A stretch of 64,000 nt of DNA, from positions 2,100,001 to 2,164,000 of the forward strand of contig WPIO01000035.1 of NCBI GenBank assembly GCA_009760855.2. Reading direction: 5' to 3'. This document shows positions 46,492-58,806 of this stretch, one piece after another; the first letter of the stretch is position 1, and every line of letters starts with the position of its first letter. Origin of the DNA: Cristatella mucedo. Lineage: Eukaryota > Bryozoa > Phylactolaemata > Cristatellidae. The position numbers were made by a program, and so were the translations under genes. Below the pieces are notes generated by a model, which was not told the DNA's origin, made no database searches, and worked only from the letters and a program-made list of their open reading frames with translations.

Positions 46492-47634
46492 TTGTGTGGA
46501 AGCCGACTTCGCCTTCTGATTATTCATCCAATTCAACTTATATTCTTGATTTTAAATTGCAATTGCTTTCATTAAATATGATCAACCCATTTACTGCAAA
46601 AATATCAGAGGCAATTTTAAAAGCAGAATGTGAGAACATTGATGTCGTTACCAATGCTTAATGAGTCACAAATGCATCATAACATCGATATTCTCAGGAG
46701 CACCTACCTGCTCTCTCTGTTGAATAGTAGCTAGTTTGATTTCGCACTCAGATTCATTCAACAAATTGCTAGCGAAGAACCTGTAGATGTAAATGATTTT
46801 GAAATTAATCTCTCTCTAACAGTAAGGCAACACATAAAGCTCTACATGTCTTGATCCCTACCTCAATGGTAAACGACAGTTTTTGAAATGTCAAATCAGA
46901 ACGCTGTACCTACAACAATTATTTATAACCCCCTCAAATAGTTTCTTGCATATTTTATGTCGATTAATCGAGATGTTTGCAAGTTAGTAGTTGTAATATT
47001 CATATTGTTTAATTGGATTGTTAACTTTGGCTGCTTGATAAACTTGGCTGAACAGTGAAATTTAGTGAAACATGTTATATATAATTCTGTTTTATTTAAA
47101 AATGTTAACAAATAAGGATATTTCTGAATAATCTAGACATGTAATATGGACTTCAGGTCTGGCGCGTGCTGCGACAGCGGCTCTCTGAGGTTACGAGGTA
47201 GCTGAGTATGGGTGCTACAGGACCTGTTTCTATGAGGTTTGAACGATCAGAGCTCGTGCGAAGAAGCAGCCATGGAATGTTCGCTAGTAAAAAATGCGGA
47301 AGCAGTTCTACAATCAATACAGCATCATCCCATAACAGCGCCCAGGCGCCATCATAGTTCAATGTGCTGCTACAATATTGAACAACTTGGCTGGCCATTT
47401 AACCTGTATTCGGCTCAACTTTACAAAAGAAATCCAGCATCGAAGGTAACCAGTATTATATTAAAAGTAAATCGTATCTCGTTGTATCTCATATTCATTA
47501 AATGCAAGTAGTGCTTTATAGTTTTCTAGACCCCAGGTTCAGAAATGTGAGGTGCTTAGTCTAAGATGTGGTACTCGGTAGCCTGCCAGCCAAGGCTGCA
47601 TTATCGCTTCTGGCTTTACAATGGTAATATACTT
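46492..47634. other. Interval with a GC-richer patch, nothing supported
   Basis: At 47150-47400 GC rises and a minus-strand 81-codon frame (47398-47153) includes YDGAWALLWDDAVLIVELLP. No splice site or domain supports it. The rest is AT-rich. Confidence 0.25.
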
Positions 47635-47795
47635 CCCGTATTGCACCCTCAGAGAACGTTTTCTCTTTCTGGGCATAATAACTGCAGCATAGAAACCCCA
47701 CGGCCGAACGATTAGTGGTGGCATGCTCAACGAAAACAGAAACGCTTGTTAGGGGTAACTGCACAGGGTCAGCAGGCATATACAGCCTGACTATT
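47635..47795 (-). mobile_element. LINE family A 3' tail with short 3' UTR
   Basis: TTGCACCCTCAGAGAACGTT then TTCTCTTTCTGGGCATAATA retains half of the hairpin. GTTAGGGGTAACTGCACAGG and GTCAGCAGGCATATA match the 3' UTR words GTTAGGGGTTACATGCACTG and GTCAGCATGC at 34850-34880. Confidence 0.65.
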
Positions 47796-47848
47796 AAAGT
47801 CATGTGTGAATGATATGTGTGATGTTGTTTTTGCAAACAAATACCAAT

Positions 47849-47874
47849 GTGTGTGTGTGTGTGTGTGTGTGTGT
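47849..47874. repeat. (GT)n microsatellite
   Basis: Thirteen uninterrupted GT units beyond the LINE A tail at 47635. Confidence 0.95.
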
Positions 47875-48999
47875 CTACTGTACTTTAGATCATATTTCAG
47901 GAAAACCTTTGTTTTTCCATAAAATAGTTGTCGTGCAGCCTTGGTCATGCTTAAAAGCCTAAAAACCCATAGCCTAGACTTTGGTTGCCAAAGTGATTCA
48001 GTTCAGTTAACCAAAACTAAATTGAACACTCTCATTTCTACGATAAATTGTCTTTTTACCATAGGAGGCAAATATTCTGCTTCTTCCACTAACTACAGGC
48101 TTCTTCCTTTAATATTTACTTGAAGAAGTATTTCTTACAACTGCAACTTAGTCTCATTGTAACAACAGAAGTTTAGCCACAACATTTGCCAAACGAGTAC
48201 TTTCTTCCAGCCAACTCCACGTTCCTTAAACACGTTTCGATTGTATTGCATTAGCTCCATGGCGGCCTATTTTCAGTAACCTAACACATTGAAAAGAGTT
48301 TGTCGTGAATAAACAAAGAAGACTCTCAAATTATTCCTTTCATGAGGTAGCGTCGATAATTATGCTTCTCTTCTCTCTGTTTATTTTTATACTCGAAGTT
48401 ACAGTCACTGATCATGCAAAAGGGCTAATAAACCCTTAAGTTTGAACAGCGAATGCAGAGTAAACTTTTAACACTGGCTAAAGGAGTGTCGCGGTTTGGC
48501 TTCTTCTTACCTAGCTTGTTCGTTACGCAGTGCAAGCCAGCGGCCTTTGGGTCCGTGAACTGCAGTGCCATAACGAAGGGTTGGGCATACGTCTGATGCT
48601 TGGTCAGGAGAGATCACCAACATGGGCGTCTAATACTGGAAAACATTTGCATCTAAACTAGCGAAGATGTTGTAGGCAGCAGGGTGCTCAAGGAGAAGCA
48701 ATATGATGGAAGACCTCGAGTGTAGCTGCAGCACCTTCTGCAGGCTTTTGCTGGCTGTCGGTGTCACTCCCGCTGTGGCCTTGTGTAAATCATTAGGGCA
48801 ACCTAAGGAAGGTATTAAAGCAGGTTAGGAATGGAGGCAGTGAAAAACCTGCAGGACATGGCTACTCGGAAGCTCATAATGCCTTCTCTGTGAGGCCCAC
48901 TTTGCTGTTCATTTTACCACAATCACACTCACTCTCTGACAGAGCCTTTCAGTGTTAACTCACACAAAGGCTATCAGATCAGACCTACCACCTTTACTG
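47875..48999. other. Interval with no supported feature
   Basis: From about 48480 the sequence becomes GC-richer, but no coding or repeat match could be made. Confidence 0.25.
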
Positions 49000-49545
49000 T
49001 GGTTTCCAATGTTCGGCAGTGTAACAAACCAATGCAGCCTTTAGGTTTGTTGGCTAAAATCTTTCACTATTTGTTGTGTGTGCATGTGTTGCTTCTCGGC
49101 CACTGGTGTGCTGTGCCCCGCTCGATGGTGGGGGCGATTGGCTCGTTTCAGCGCTTTGATGGGCAAGTGTTTTGTGGTTGGCCAGGGTGCAGCCTTCAAT
49201 ACAGGCAGGTGTTTTGGCAGTTGGCTCAGTGATGGGCTTGTGGCCCTGGCAGTGGCTCACCACGGATGCACTCCCTTATGGTGAGTCCAGTCCCTAACTA
49301 TATATGTACCAACTGAAATAAAAGATGATCTCGTTCACCACTCACGTTCGCCGCTCGTGTCTTCGTGTCCATGGACTCCACTAGCGCTGCTGCAACCAGA
49401 GAAACAGTAACCCAGCATATTTACCATCGTCTGTGCCTGGTATATTGAGCTATCGTTCAGATGCTCATATATGTGGTTTTTGCTAAAGGAGGACGTTAGT
49501 TTGTAATCAGCAAGCGACGACCGACCCAAGTTGCCGGGCGGCCGA
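49000..49545. other. GC-rich block, possible solo-LTR remnant
   Basis: A G/T-rich plus strand ends in CTATATATG, an AATAAA at about 49318, and then CGTGTCTTCGTGTCCATGGA followed by CTCC...GCTGC. A similar series follows an ATAAA at 62831 (GGTGTCTCCGTTTC ... GTGGACTCCCACGCTGC). That layout suggests an LTR with a poly(A) signal and U5-like end. No flanking TG...CA ends, target duplication or internal region could be fixed, so this is tentative. Confidence 0.2.
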
Positions 49546-50759
49546 ACCCTCGCTCTGCTTGGGTCCCTGCACGGGTATTCCCGGCATTTGAATCACCGCC
49601 CTACAGGAAATCTCCCCTTAAGCACTGCTGGTAATCGCTCTAGCTTAGTAGTTGCCAAACATACCATAACCTAGGCCGGCAATTCTTGTGATTCTCGTTC
49701 AATGTTACATAGCCTTAAAATCTGACGTGATAACAGAAGGACATTGACCTGATCCACTTGCTCTAAGATCTGGCTAATCTCTTACCCGCCCGACTACAAC
49801 CAACACCGCTTTCATTATATCATACTGTGCACCTAGGGAATCAAAACCGGTGATGGTGTACCATCGTGCCATTTCTCCCTAGCAAACCGTTTGCAGTCCC
49901 CTGAATCAGTCCGTTGATCTGAGTCATCTGTCAGCAACTACCAATATTCTGTTTTGAAATCTCTTTACAAATTCCCCTAGGAAAAAAGTCCTCGCCATCT
50001 GCAGATTTCTCTACTATTCTTGTTTAGGAAACCGAATTTTTCTTGATAGTGTTTCGCCGTTTAGTCAGCTAGCTTAGCTGACACCTAAGCATCAAAAGTT
50101 CAAGCACTATTTGGCTCATTTTCTCTTGTGTGCCCCATGCTCATGACCCTACTTATGTCAAAGTCAGAAGCTCTCAAAACAACTGCGATGTTATTCTTGA
50201 AGCTGCTCTGTATGGTGCTTACCATATAATTGTGCTCACTTTACAGCAATTTAGGTTCTTTGAAAGTGACATAGACTATGAAGTCGCTCTTGATTATATT
50301 AATATTATTATTAACCTGAATTTATTCATATATTTTTTATAGAACGTATCGTCTAAAATTTTACTCAACCTGTCTGAACTAATGGTTACATTGTCAGTAG
50401 TCTCATCTGTTTGTTGATTGATTGTAGCTAGTAGGATATTACATTGCCTATTTCATCTAAACACTTGCTGCTTAGGTTGTGTCAATTCACGCCCGACAAT
50501 GGCTTTGTCAGATTGTCCATTATGCTGATAATCTTCGCATTACATATGATCGTGCCTTATCGTATTTTAATTGCATTGCTAGATGTAATTGTTGTTGCTA
50601 AGGTCCGTAAATTATGCAACAGCAAACGTTCCCAAAGCCCAGGCTGAGGCTGGGGGCAGAGGAACCCATTCTTTGATATTCATCTTCTGGAACCGCTCAT
50701 CACGTTCTCCTCCAGCCTGCCCGTGAGTCTGCATACCATAGTGGTCGGGTCCTGCTACC
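49546..50759. other. Interval with no supported feature
   Basis: A plus-strand frame from about 50082 to 50342 is open for ~87 codons (SSQNNCDVILEAALYGAY within), but ends in AT-driven Ile/Asn/Leu codons. No family was recognised. A 67-codon hydrophobic frame lies at 50444-50647. Confidence 0.25.
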
Positions 50760-50870
50760 AATAAAAATAACGCACTTTATAAAAGCGCCCTCGGAGAATC
50801 TCTTTCTGGGCGCTTTACATTTCTAAGGGAAACGAGGTGAATGGTGGTAATATCGCGGAGTAACATATTC
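50760..50870 (-). mobile_element. LINE family A 3' tail
   Basis: CGCACTTTATAAAAGCGCCC, TCGGAGAATCTCTTTCTGGG, CGCTTTACATTTCTAAGGGA and AACGAGGTGAATGGTGG is the reverse of the tail at 27160-27287, including its subfamily-specific lead. Confidence 0.8.
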
Positions 50871-52589
50871 TGCTGGCGGCTTAGCTCTTGTCTTTGCTCA
50901 AGGGTGCTCTACGTGCAGCAAACCCTTCTTCATTAGGACCATTCTATTAAAAAGGCTTTGACCACTGAGTCACCTCGATCGATACACAACCTGTCAGCGC
51001 CCCAACCATTAACCATTCCGAGCCCACAGGCCTCGATGTTTTTTTACCTTCATCTATAGAAAAACTATGAAGGATTGTCAATAGCACACAAACTTCAAAC
51101 CGATTGCAGTGCTCTCACAGAGATCTTTCGAATATATTGTTTTAAAACAACAGCGCTAGATAATGGCAATGATATATTCTTACCCCTGCAATTAGAGTCT
51201 ACCTTTAACTCAGATTTTCTCGATCGATTCAATGGGAGAGGAAATTGATCTTTCCTCGTGGCAGATCAGCGTTGAGCGTTGTTTTTAACTCTAACGTCTC
51301 TCCAGCACTCAAATTTGTGCCTGACGCTGATTCATCGTCTATCACTTTTGGCCTATGGCTGCATGGTCCTCATTATATAATGTATAAAGAGATTGACAAA
51401 AGTGTACAGCTGCTTGGCTCAATGAAGATCAATCAATGAATTCTGAGCGCTAAAGCCATGCGGCCTCGGTTGGCACACATATTAGGCTCAAATTGTATAG
51501 TTTAATTGGTATTCACCTAAACAATTTTCTCAGCAAACAAATCAAGGTTCCCAGGATCTAAATAAAGAATTTAGAGAAGCAGTGGCTGACCTTGAATCCT
51601 TGAAGCAATAGCTTATCAAAACTTTAAGATTTTAGTGAAAATATTAGGAAAATGTCCAAAAAATAAATACTTGCAGCTTAAGAATTGACAAAAGAGAGAA
51701 AAGAATAGAGACGCTCAAGGACGTCCATAGAGCACATAGTTGAGGTTGAACTTAAAGCCGGGAACAAATTATTTATGCCTGTCTTGCTCGACCATCATCT
51801 TTCACCAAGAGAAATTGGCGTGATTTTTTATAATAAGACCTGAAATAAAATAATGTAGTTCTAAATAATGAAACCACTTTCTAAAGCGAATAACAATACC
51901 TTTGATGCACAATTTCAGGTTGTGACGACACCAAAGTAAATAGCGAAGATAATGTAGAAATTGGAAAAGAATGCAAAAAACTGCTGCGCGAACACCAGTC
52001 AATTAATAAATAAAATAAACAATAGTTAAAGTTATTTTCAACATTCTATTGTCATAAATGGAGATAGATTTATGGCCAAATTCAAGCATTTTCTCTGAAG
52101 ATAATTCTTTAGACGGTTTTTGAAGTATCAATGACTAGCTTTGTGAAATGCAAATTTATACGCTTTCATTTTATATTACTGTGTGCAAAGGCAAGACCGT
52201 TTTGAGTTTGAGCTTCTCGGCATTAAAAGCCGACATTTTTAGAATGTTAAGTTAACCTCAAAACCAAATTTGGCAGGGTGAAGTAAAAAAGAATAACATC
52301 TATAGCTTTCGAAACTCTAATAGACACTCTTATTTTCTCATGAAATATCTCAATGACAATGTCACTCTATTAAATATTAGCATAAAATTAATTGCCATAC
52401 TTACACCCTATTAAAGTTTTACTTAGAATTTGTAAATATAAAAATGAAAATGGGTAATAAAACTTAATATATCTGAAAATTATGGATTCAAAAGGGTTAA
52501 CAGTACTTAGCTGCAAGGCTCCAAATATCCTAGGCTTATACAGTGGACAATCTCTAACTGTTCTATTTCCTACACTTCAATTGTGTGTT
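50871..52589. other. Interval with no supported feature
   Basis: A 64-codon frame at 51245-51439 is unrecognised. The remainder is AT-rich. Confidence 0.25.
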
Positions 52590-53345
52590 GCTTTCATCCT
52601 CCCAGGCTTCCGACTCCAATTATGTCAACTTCCCTGCCCAGTATGTATTGATGACATCCACATGGATATTAGCAAGTACAATTAAGCCAATGATAAAACC
52701 AACTTACCTGTTGTAAAAATCCGTGTGATTCAGAAGTGGAAAGAGCTAACCCTCAAAATTGACTCTGCCAGCATATCTCCTGTTGAATCTGCACGAAATC
52801 TAGGTGTCTTTTGATCTTTTGAAGTGATCTTTTGTTAGACGACCGCATCAGCTCCTCCAAGTCTGGCAGCTGCATAACATTGCTAGAGTGTTGGGCTGGG
52901 ATTGTAGACAAGGATGCCACGTGTCGATAGGTCCATCCATTTGTGACATCCACTGACTGTATCCTGCTAGCCTACCGGCTTGTGCAATCAGGTGCTTACA
53001 GCTGGTGCAAAACTCTGCAGCTAGGCTTGTCTGTCGAGCATCGCAGGTTGCCACATCACCACTTTTCGACAACCTAAGGCTACCAATCAGCAAGATCGCT
53101 TCAATTTTTATTACTCACTTTTGGGTCACTTCATTATTTCACACTCAACCTATCTCAGATCTTCTCCCCCACCAGACAAGCATTATACCATCACCGGATC
53201 CAACAGTTTTACTAATATTACAAAAACCACTTAGTGCGTTGATCCCAAAGCCTGGAGACTATATCCTGGCGTTCAAAGCCCATGACTGACAAACATTTAA
53301 AAGAACTTAAAACCCTGTTTGAACAGCATTTAGTGGATCTGTTGT
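52590..53345 (+). pseudogene. LINE family A, 3' part of polyprotein
   Basis: Starts just after the YADD region (TCCTCCCAGGCTTCCGACTC; CIDDIHMDI encoded near 52649). It follows 11880-12690 in order, including AGCATATCTCCTGTTGAATC, QNSAARLVCRA near 53008 (frame 53005-53289), and ACAGCATTTAGTGGATCTG at the end. Many deletions, no 3' tail. Confidence 0.75.
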
Positions 53346-54964
53346 GTTGTGACTTGAGCTTCTTAACCACTTCTTCTTTGTGGCTTTATTGATTTTCAGA
53401 TGGAGATACATTTATTTGAGGCAGAGTCGTCATTGTGTGGCACATTGGGTATGTGTCTTAGTTGCCACAGGATCTAATTAAATGCTGCATTGAATTATGG
53501 TTTCTAAGATTCACTCATTGGTCAATTCATTCTCTTTCTCTCTCCTTCCTTATTTCTCTTACTACGTAATCCTCTGTTTTTAGTTTATGCAAATGAACAA
53601 TCATAGCTCGAAATAGTTTAACTGTGTTTTAATAACCGGGAAATATGTGTGGTGTGGTCTTGGCTCACCAAACGCCTTTGACTATGTAACTTACCTTATT
53701 ATTCTCTACTGTGATGTGACATCTAAGGTTTGAAGGAATCTAAATGTTGCTTAAGTACTATTTTTCCCATTCGGATTGAGCAGTCGTTGTTCTGCAAGCT
53801 AATCTATAAATCTGTTATTGCTGGCTTTTCATTTACTTTTCTTGATTATTTGTAAGGCGTAAAATGGTCAGTTCTTTAGTGTAGTAACATTGAAAATATT
53901 TTTACTTAATTCAAATTGGACTTTTTTACGTGTGATACGTCTAAACTTTATTAATTAATTTTATGTTCATGAAATCTGCAAAAGCAGCAGTTTCTTCGAA
54001 CTCGGATACAAACTTGAAAATTAGTCATTACTTTGATAAGTAATGAAACTAGTTTTAATTGATAGAAGAGTTCTTGCAGCAAACAGTAATATCTTGGGAG
54101 AAGTTGAAAAACACAAGACATATGAACCCAAAAACTAGTCAACTGAAATCTTTGGGTCATTTGAAATAGCGTTCTATTTTTATTCGTTTGGTAAACAATA
54201 CAATAAGTGCAGAACTAACTGAAACTGATTTAACTCTTAAGCATTCTGCCGTATAAATTGTTTTAATTTGTTTCTATTGCAGGCATTCCGAAGGTCAAGA
54301 TTTTAAATCGCCAAACATCAGACAGTAAACATTCTTTAATATTAATGTGCATCATCTGATTTCTTTAAAGACTTAATAACCGTCATTTGGTACGTGAATG
54401 GTAATGAATCCTCATATTAATAACCACGTGAATTTCAAGTTCAAGAGCTTGATATCGGACTGTGCTCGCAAGTGAATAACTGTATTCTTCAAGCCGTTGA
54501 TTATGAGATTGCGGACGGAAGAGTGGATCTGGATTCCTTTATGACGCTAAGTCAGATGTTCTTAAGCTTTATGGAGGCATTTTACTAAAGAAGGTAGCTT
54601 AGAGCTGAGGCGTTTGATTCTCGTTAGAGCTTACGAAGCCTTTAAGCCGTGCTAACATTTCTCTGTAATTGAATTGACAGCTGCAGTGTTCATTTGAAAT
54701 TATTTCCAGCTCTACAAAAATATCTATATTTTATTTAAAATAAATACTAAAACTATGATTTGGAGCATCTTTCTCTGTCGTTTGCAAATTTCAGGTTATT
54801 TTTTACTTTTGCGACCGCATTTCCATCTCTTCAAGAGGTCCGATCCCTATCCAAGATTGAAGCTGTCTCCCTACAGGGCTTATGCTTAACTAGCTCTTTA
54901 GTTCTCGGCCGGTGTGTAATTCTCGGGCTACCAAGAAAGCTATAATGCCACTACAGCGGACTAT
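53346..54964. other. Interval with no supported feature
   Basis: AT-rich. A 61-codon frame at 54760-54945 follows a CAAATTTCAG acceptor-like site, but the reading frame matches nothing I know. Confidence 0.25.
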
Positions 54965-55055
54965 GAATATGGCTGAGGCTGGTCTTCAAGTCCAGCGGTT
55001 TAAGCACGTGTCACCTTTGCTGAGAGCTAGGATGGTTGCCGGTTGAGCAAGGATA
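54965..55055 (+). mobile_element. tRNA-like SINE remnant
   Basis: GGCTGAGGCTGGTCTTCAAG then TCCAGCGGTTTAAGCACG resembles the A-box half of the SINE at 18715 (GTCCAGCGGTTAAGGTG). The downstream B box is not clear (CCGGTTGAGCAAGGA). It abuts the family B LINE fragment. Confidence 0.35.
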
Positions 55056-55059
55056 CGGA

Positions 55060-55510
55060 GCAAAGTTCTTACGCTAAGGCCGCCACGGCTTGGCTCCTTC
55101 ACCTAGCGAACTGCCGTGGTTCAGCCTGTTCCACGCACCCTCGGTCCTGTGTGGACAAATTAGCTGTCCCATTCCTCTTCTAGAACAGTTGGCGACAGAA
55201 GCGCTCTGCAGGTCCTAGGCTGTGGAACTCTTCCACAATTCTTACGCAACTACATCTATCTCAACTGCCGACTATGGCACATCTTTCAGCGATTCTGTAC
55301 TGCTACTTCTGTGCTATTAACTACCTCAAATGCTCTCCTAACTTGTGCTACGATTCCACTTTCTCTTTGTTGTGTGGGGTAAGTCTGTTGGTACCGAATG
55401 CGTTGCCAGTACGCTTAGGCTGTGGAGGTGGGCTTTGAATTCTCCTGCGTACACCACATGGTCTTTTATGACTTTGTGGGTTACTGACAGAATCATTACA
55501 TTACATTAGG
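55060..55510 (+). pseudogene. LINE family B C-terminal region and 3' end
   Basis: The frame starts in a TAWLLHLAN...HPRSCVDKLAVP segment (the APxYLxxLL...RxLRSxDxLLxVP block). It then reads AGPRLWNSS near 55206-55232, the AGPRLWNSLP hallmark of CR1/L2-type C termini. Downstream non-coding sequence is shared with 30860-31010 and 43380-43640, and ends near TTACATTACATTAG. Stops and a frameshift inactivate it. Confidence 0.6.
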
Positions 55511-55904
55511 TCTGGTCTTTTTATATCCGCTACTTGCAAGTTAGCAATCATCTGACAAAGCCTAAGAAATTCAAGAATTTTCGAACATCAAAGACAAATT
55601 GTCTTTGAAAAGTTACAGCGTCGATTAGAGTGTGATCGTCAATAGCTCTTGAGGTCTTGGATCTCAAACATGTGCTCACATAGCGCACCAGAACCAGAGT
55701 AAGTGATTGCGGTCCTGTAGCAGGTCGGAAAGTGGTTCCTAAAGCATTGTAAGGGAGCAGACTTCTAGCCTCCTCCGCTTTGGCCGTTGTGCAAAACGGA
55801 GCTTTGGCGACTTGGTTGACACTATTTGTCTTTGGTCATACTTGCGTTACCTCCAGCAGCGCAGAACGATGTAGTCTGGGCAGACCGCACTTCCACCATG
55901 TACC
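55511..55904. other. Interval with no supported feature
   Basis: No match recognised between the LINE B end and the tail-like element at 55905. Confidence 0.2.
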
Positions 55905-55990
55905 GCCATTAATAATAATACGTTAATTAATTTTGAGGCTACGCCCTGAGAGGAGCTCCAGCGATTTCTCAGGGCACTTTAAGTTTGCCT
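55905..55990 (-). mobile_element. LINE or SINE 3' tail, separate family
   Basis: On the plus strand: AATAATAATACG, TTAATTAATTTTGAGG, then CGCCCTGAGAGGAGCTCCAG and CGATTTCTCAGGGCACTTTA. CCCTGAGA and TCTCAGGG form an inverted repeat like the LINE A hairpin, but the loop and flanks differ. It is therefore a related but distinct family in minus orientation. Confidence 0.5.
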
Positions 55991-57544
55991 GTCCAAGAAA
56001 TCACATGATCGAATGCATTGTCGAGCTGCTCCCAGATGCGCAAGTATAGTATGGTTTACTGGTGACAGGCAGAGGGGTTACGCATATACAGTGAGCGTCA
56101 CCCGCATGCAGTTGCTACGGCACTAATTCAAGTCCTTTGTGTTTCGAAAATAAAATATGTTTAATAAATCGTGCATAAGCGCTGAACTCAGGCGTGCGAG
56201 ATGCCTTTGGTTTAGGATAATTGTTTTGCACATTCTTGGTATATGAACAAGCTCACCAGCCTGGTACTACTTCATTTGTGAATGCTATCAGGCAACCTGA
56301 GCTCAGCCTAATGATATGCATCTATGTACTGCTTAGTGGAGTTCTCTGGTCTGTTAGTACATTGACATTGATAGCTAGAGAGATGATGCTGCGACACACA
56401 TTGCAGCATGAATGCTTCTGTGTTTTATTAATCTGTCTTCTGTAGATTAATTAATGTAGGATTATATGGCTTGATTTTGTATTTAGTTCGAGTCATAATG
56501 TACTTTTTTGCGTTGAATCACTGTAAGATGACGCGGGCAGCCTAATACAGCTGACTAAGTATTCTCATTCAGGTGTGTCAGCAGTGTTGCAACATGCTTA
56601 GTTAACAAAGGAATTACTGGACTCTTAAGAACTTGGATTAACTATAGCAGTGTGTTACTCTTTCAGATCGGAGCTGGTGTAGTGATTTCTACAGCATTCC
56701 CGTTAAGTTAAATTATCGGCTAGCTCTACTTGGTTGACTCTTGCTTCTGATCCTGTAGTTCTTCACGGATTGAACTACGCCATCTTGCTGATCGACGGTT
56801 CATCTTGCCATGATTCAGTTTCCTGTCTTGTGGCGTGACGGTTTTTATCTTTGTGTGAGATATTTAAATGCGAAAAATGTTTGTTTCAAAATATGATTTT
56901 GCTTTTATATTCTAGCCCTTGGTTGAAACGAAAAATGGGAATATGACTAACTGGAGAAATATCGTAAAATTCAGGAGTTAATCACTCCTTGTGCCGAAAG
57001 AAAAATTCTCGGCTCTCATTCCAACCTAATTTGGCCTCCGGTTCTTCAGCATTTTCAAAAAATAATATTAAGCCATCATAATATCTCTAGCAGAACTTAT
57101 TCGCTTCTGCTAATAAATATTACACAACAAATAATTCATCTTGGCCGTTAATCGGTGCTTTGTACTGAAAAAATTACATTTAATATTTACAAACCACATG
57201 CAGGCAGTTAGCCACATTATCATCAAAAGCATGAAAACGGGAAGTTAATTTGAGCAATATCCTGCTGCGTACATCGGCAGAATCCTGCAAGCAAAATATG
57301 TTTCGAAGTCAGTACGTACTACACTTAAGACTTACAAGATTAAATACAAATATATTAAGAAATCAAAATAAAATTAGCAACTGTCAGACTAAGAGAATTA
57401 TAAAAATAGCAATAACGAAACAAACTGAATGTTATCGGTTGTTAGCACGTATTTTCAACATCTAATCTAGCAGTCGAATTATTTGCTCGAAATTATGATT
57501 GTTTCAGCGCCCAAAAGTGAAATCTCTATTCGGAATCCTGCTTG
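55991..57544. other. Interval with no supported feature
   Basis: AT-rich. Frames at 56221-56445 and 57250-57465 are unrecognised. Confidence 0.25.
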
Positions 57545-57612
57545 TATTCAGGGCTCGAAGGACCACGACCTTAGCCCGTTCTGTGGAAGCACTTTAACCA
57601 TTAGGCTTGGAA
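57545..57612 (-). mobile_element. tRNA-like SINE remnant (type 2)
   Basis: The minus strand reads AAGCCTAATGGTTAAAGTGC (A-box-like), and ~25 bp later GGTCGTGGTCCTTCGAGCCC (B-box-like TTCGAGCC). It resembles the element at 30145-30240 in layout. No cloverleaf was found. Confidence 0.4.
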
Positions 57613-57878
57613 GGCAACCTTTAAACAATGTTGCGATTGCCTACTCTTTTTTCTAGTATATATGTTGGTGCATTAATGGCAGCATAAACCAGGTGAGCGT
57701 AAAGACAAATAACTTATATATTGTTTTGGTTGATCATCGAAGGTAAAACATGATTTTTTCAAAGTTCTAATTGCTCATCTGCAAGGTCTTCAACGGTACT
57801 AGACTATTGAGACCCTTCTCGTTATAGACTCACAAGATAGCTATTGACATAAAGACTATTCTGTTTGTATATTTTTAG
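57613..57878. other. Probable intron end upstream of the right terminal exon
   Basis: AT-rich sequence closing with a TGTTTGTATATTTTTAG polypyrimidine/acceptor at 57862-57878. Confidence 0.4.
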
Positions 57879-58072
57879 AAATCATTCGCATGGGGTCATT
57901 TTATGGAGTTCCGATTGGATTTTTGCTTCTCATTGCCTGTGTAATCCTATGTAGAAGTGCCAGAAAGACGCCTCTGGGTGAACAATCAAGATATCAGAAG
58001 TTCGAAGTAGCACTTCCCGGAAAGATCTCTGTAACCACATCAGCCAATCTCTGGCTCACTAGGACCACATAG
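57879..58072 (+). CDS. Terminal exon of a single-pass membrane protein (paralogue 2)
   Basis: After the TTTTTAG acceptor the exon enters with two bases of a split codon (phase 1). Three residues later it encodes MGSFYGVPI followed by a hydrophobic helix (GFLLLIACVILC), a basic RSARK stop-transfer and a ~45-residue tail to TAG at 58070. It aligns without gaps with the exon at 3590 through G-x-(Y/F)-Y-G-V-P-I, same phase, same offset, helix and basic residues, after which the tails diverge completely. The tail is shorter than paralogue 1 and lacks its Ser/Asn richness. No AATAAA was seen within ~400 bp, so the true end may be further off or use a variant signal. Function unknown; a cell-surface protein is inferred. 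Confidence 0.5.
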
Positions 58073-58734
58073 GCTGAAGTTATCTGTTCTGGTCAGCCAC
58101 TCCGTTGTTCAATCTCGACACTCAGCAGTGCTGTCATAGCTATAGCAGTTGCACCACGACCTTCTGTGGCGTGAGATCCTGACGAGCCAAAGCCGTCAAG
58201 CAAAGCTTATCAATAAGTACTTCAGTCTCAATCAGGCCAAAAAGTGGTGCCAGCAGCGTGAAATCTGAGATCTACATCCGAGTGTACGTCCGGAAGCGCT
58301 CAGATGGAATTTCTCACAACTGCAAAATCGCAGAACTTCTCAGTACGGTTTGCTGATATGACGTCTTGGGACCACTGAGGTCATTTTTATTATGGGACAA
58401 ATTTAGATGTTCATCAATTTACAGCGTTGTAGTTACATTTCCATGTCGGGCTGGTGTCAAACTAAAGAGTGTATAGTTTTAATTTTCTACTTATGCCTTC
58501 ACTTGCACAATTGTAGTTGACGTGTCAATATTTGTGTTGAACAGACGGTATTATAGAAAGTGTAGGCCTATTTTCCTGAAACTTGAGTCGTAGGCTATTT
58601 GAAAGCTCTAATCTGTTGGTGTGTGTGCGTTGATTTAAAGAATTTCACTGACTACTTGAATTGTTCACAAACCTGTCACAAAATGTATTCGTAATAAGTA
58701 ACATAATTAGTGCTCACTATCAAGTGATATCAAT
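58073..58734. other. Interval with no supported feature
   Basis: 3' flank of the terminal exon. No repeat or poly(A) signal recognised. Confidence 0.3.
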
Positions 58735-58806
58735 TATTCAGGGGTACGGATATTGCCCCGGACGTTCCAACCTGACATCCCCAGGACATGCCCCCAGACA
58801 TTTTCC

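Noticed and set aside
50082-50342. Possible exon with ALYGAYHIIVL, superficially like the YGVPI helix exons.
   Set aside because: No conserved Val-Pro-Ile, no acceptor at the right offset, no basic stop-transfer.
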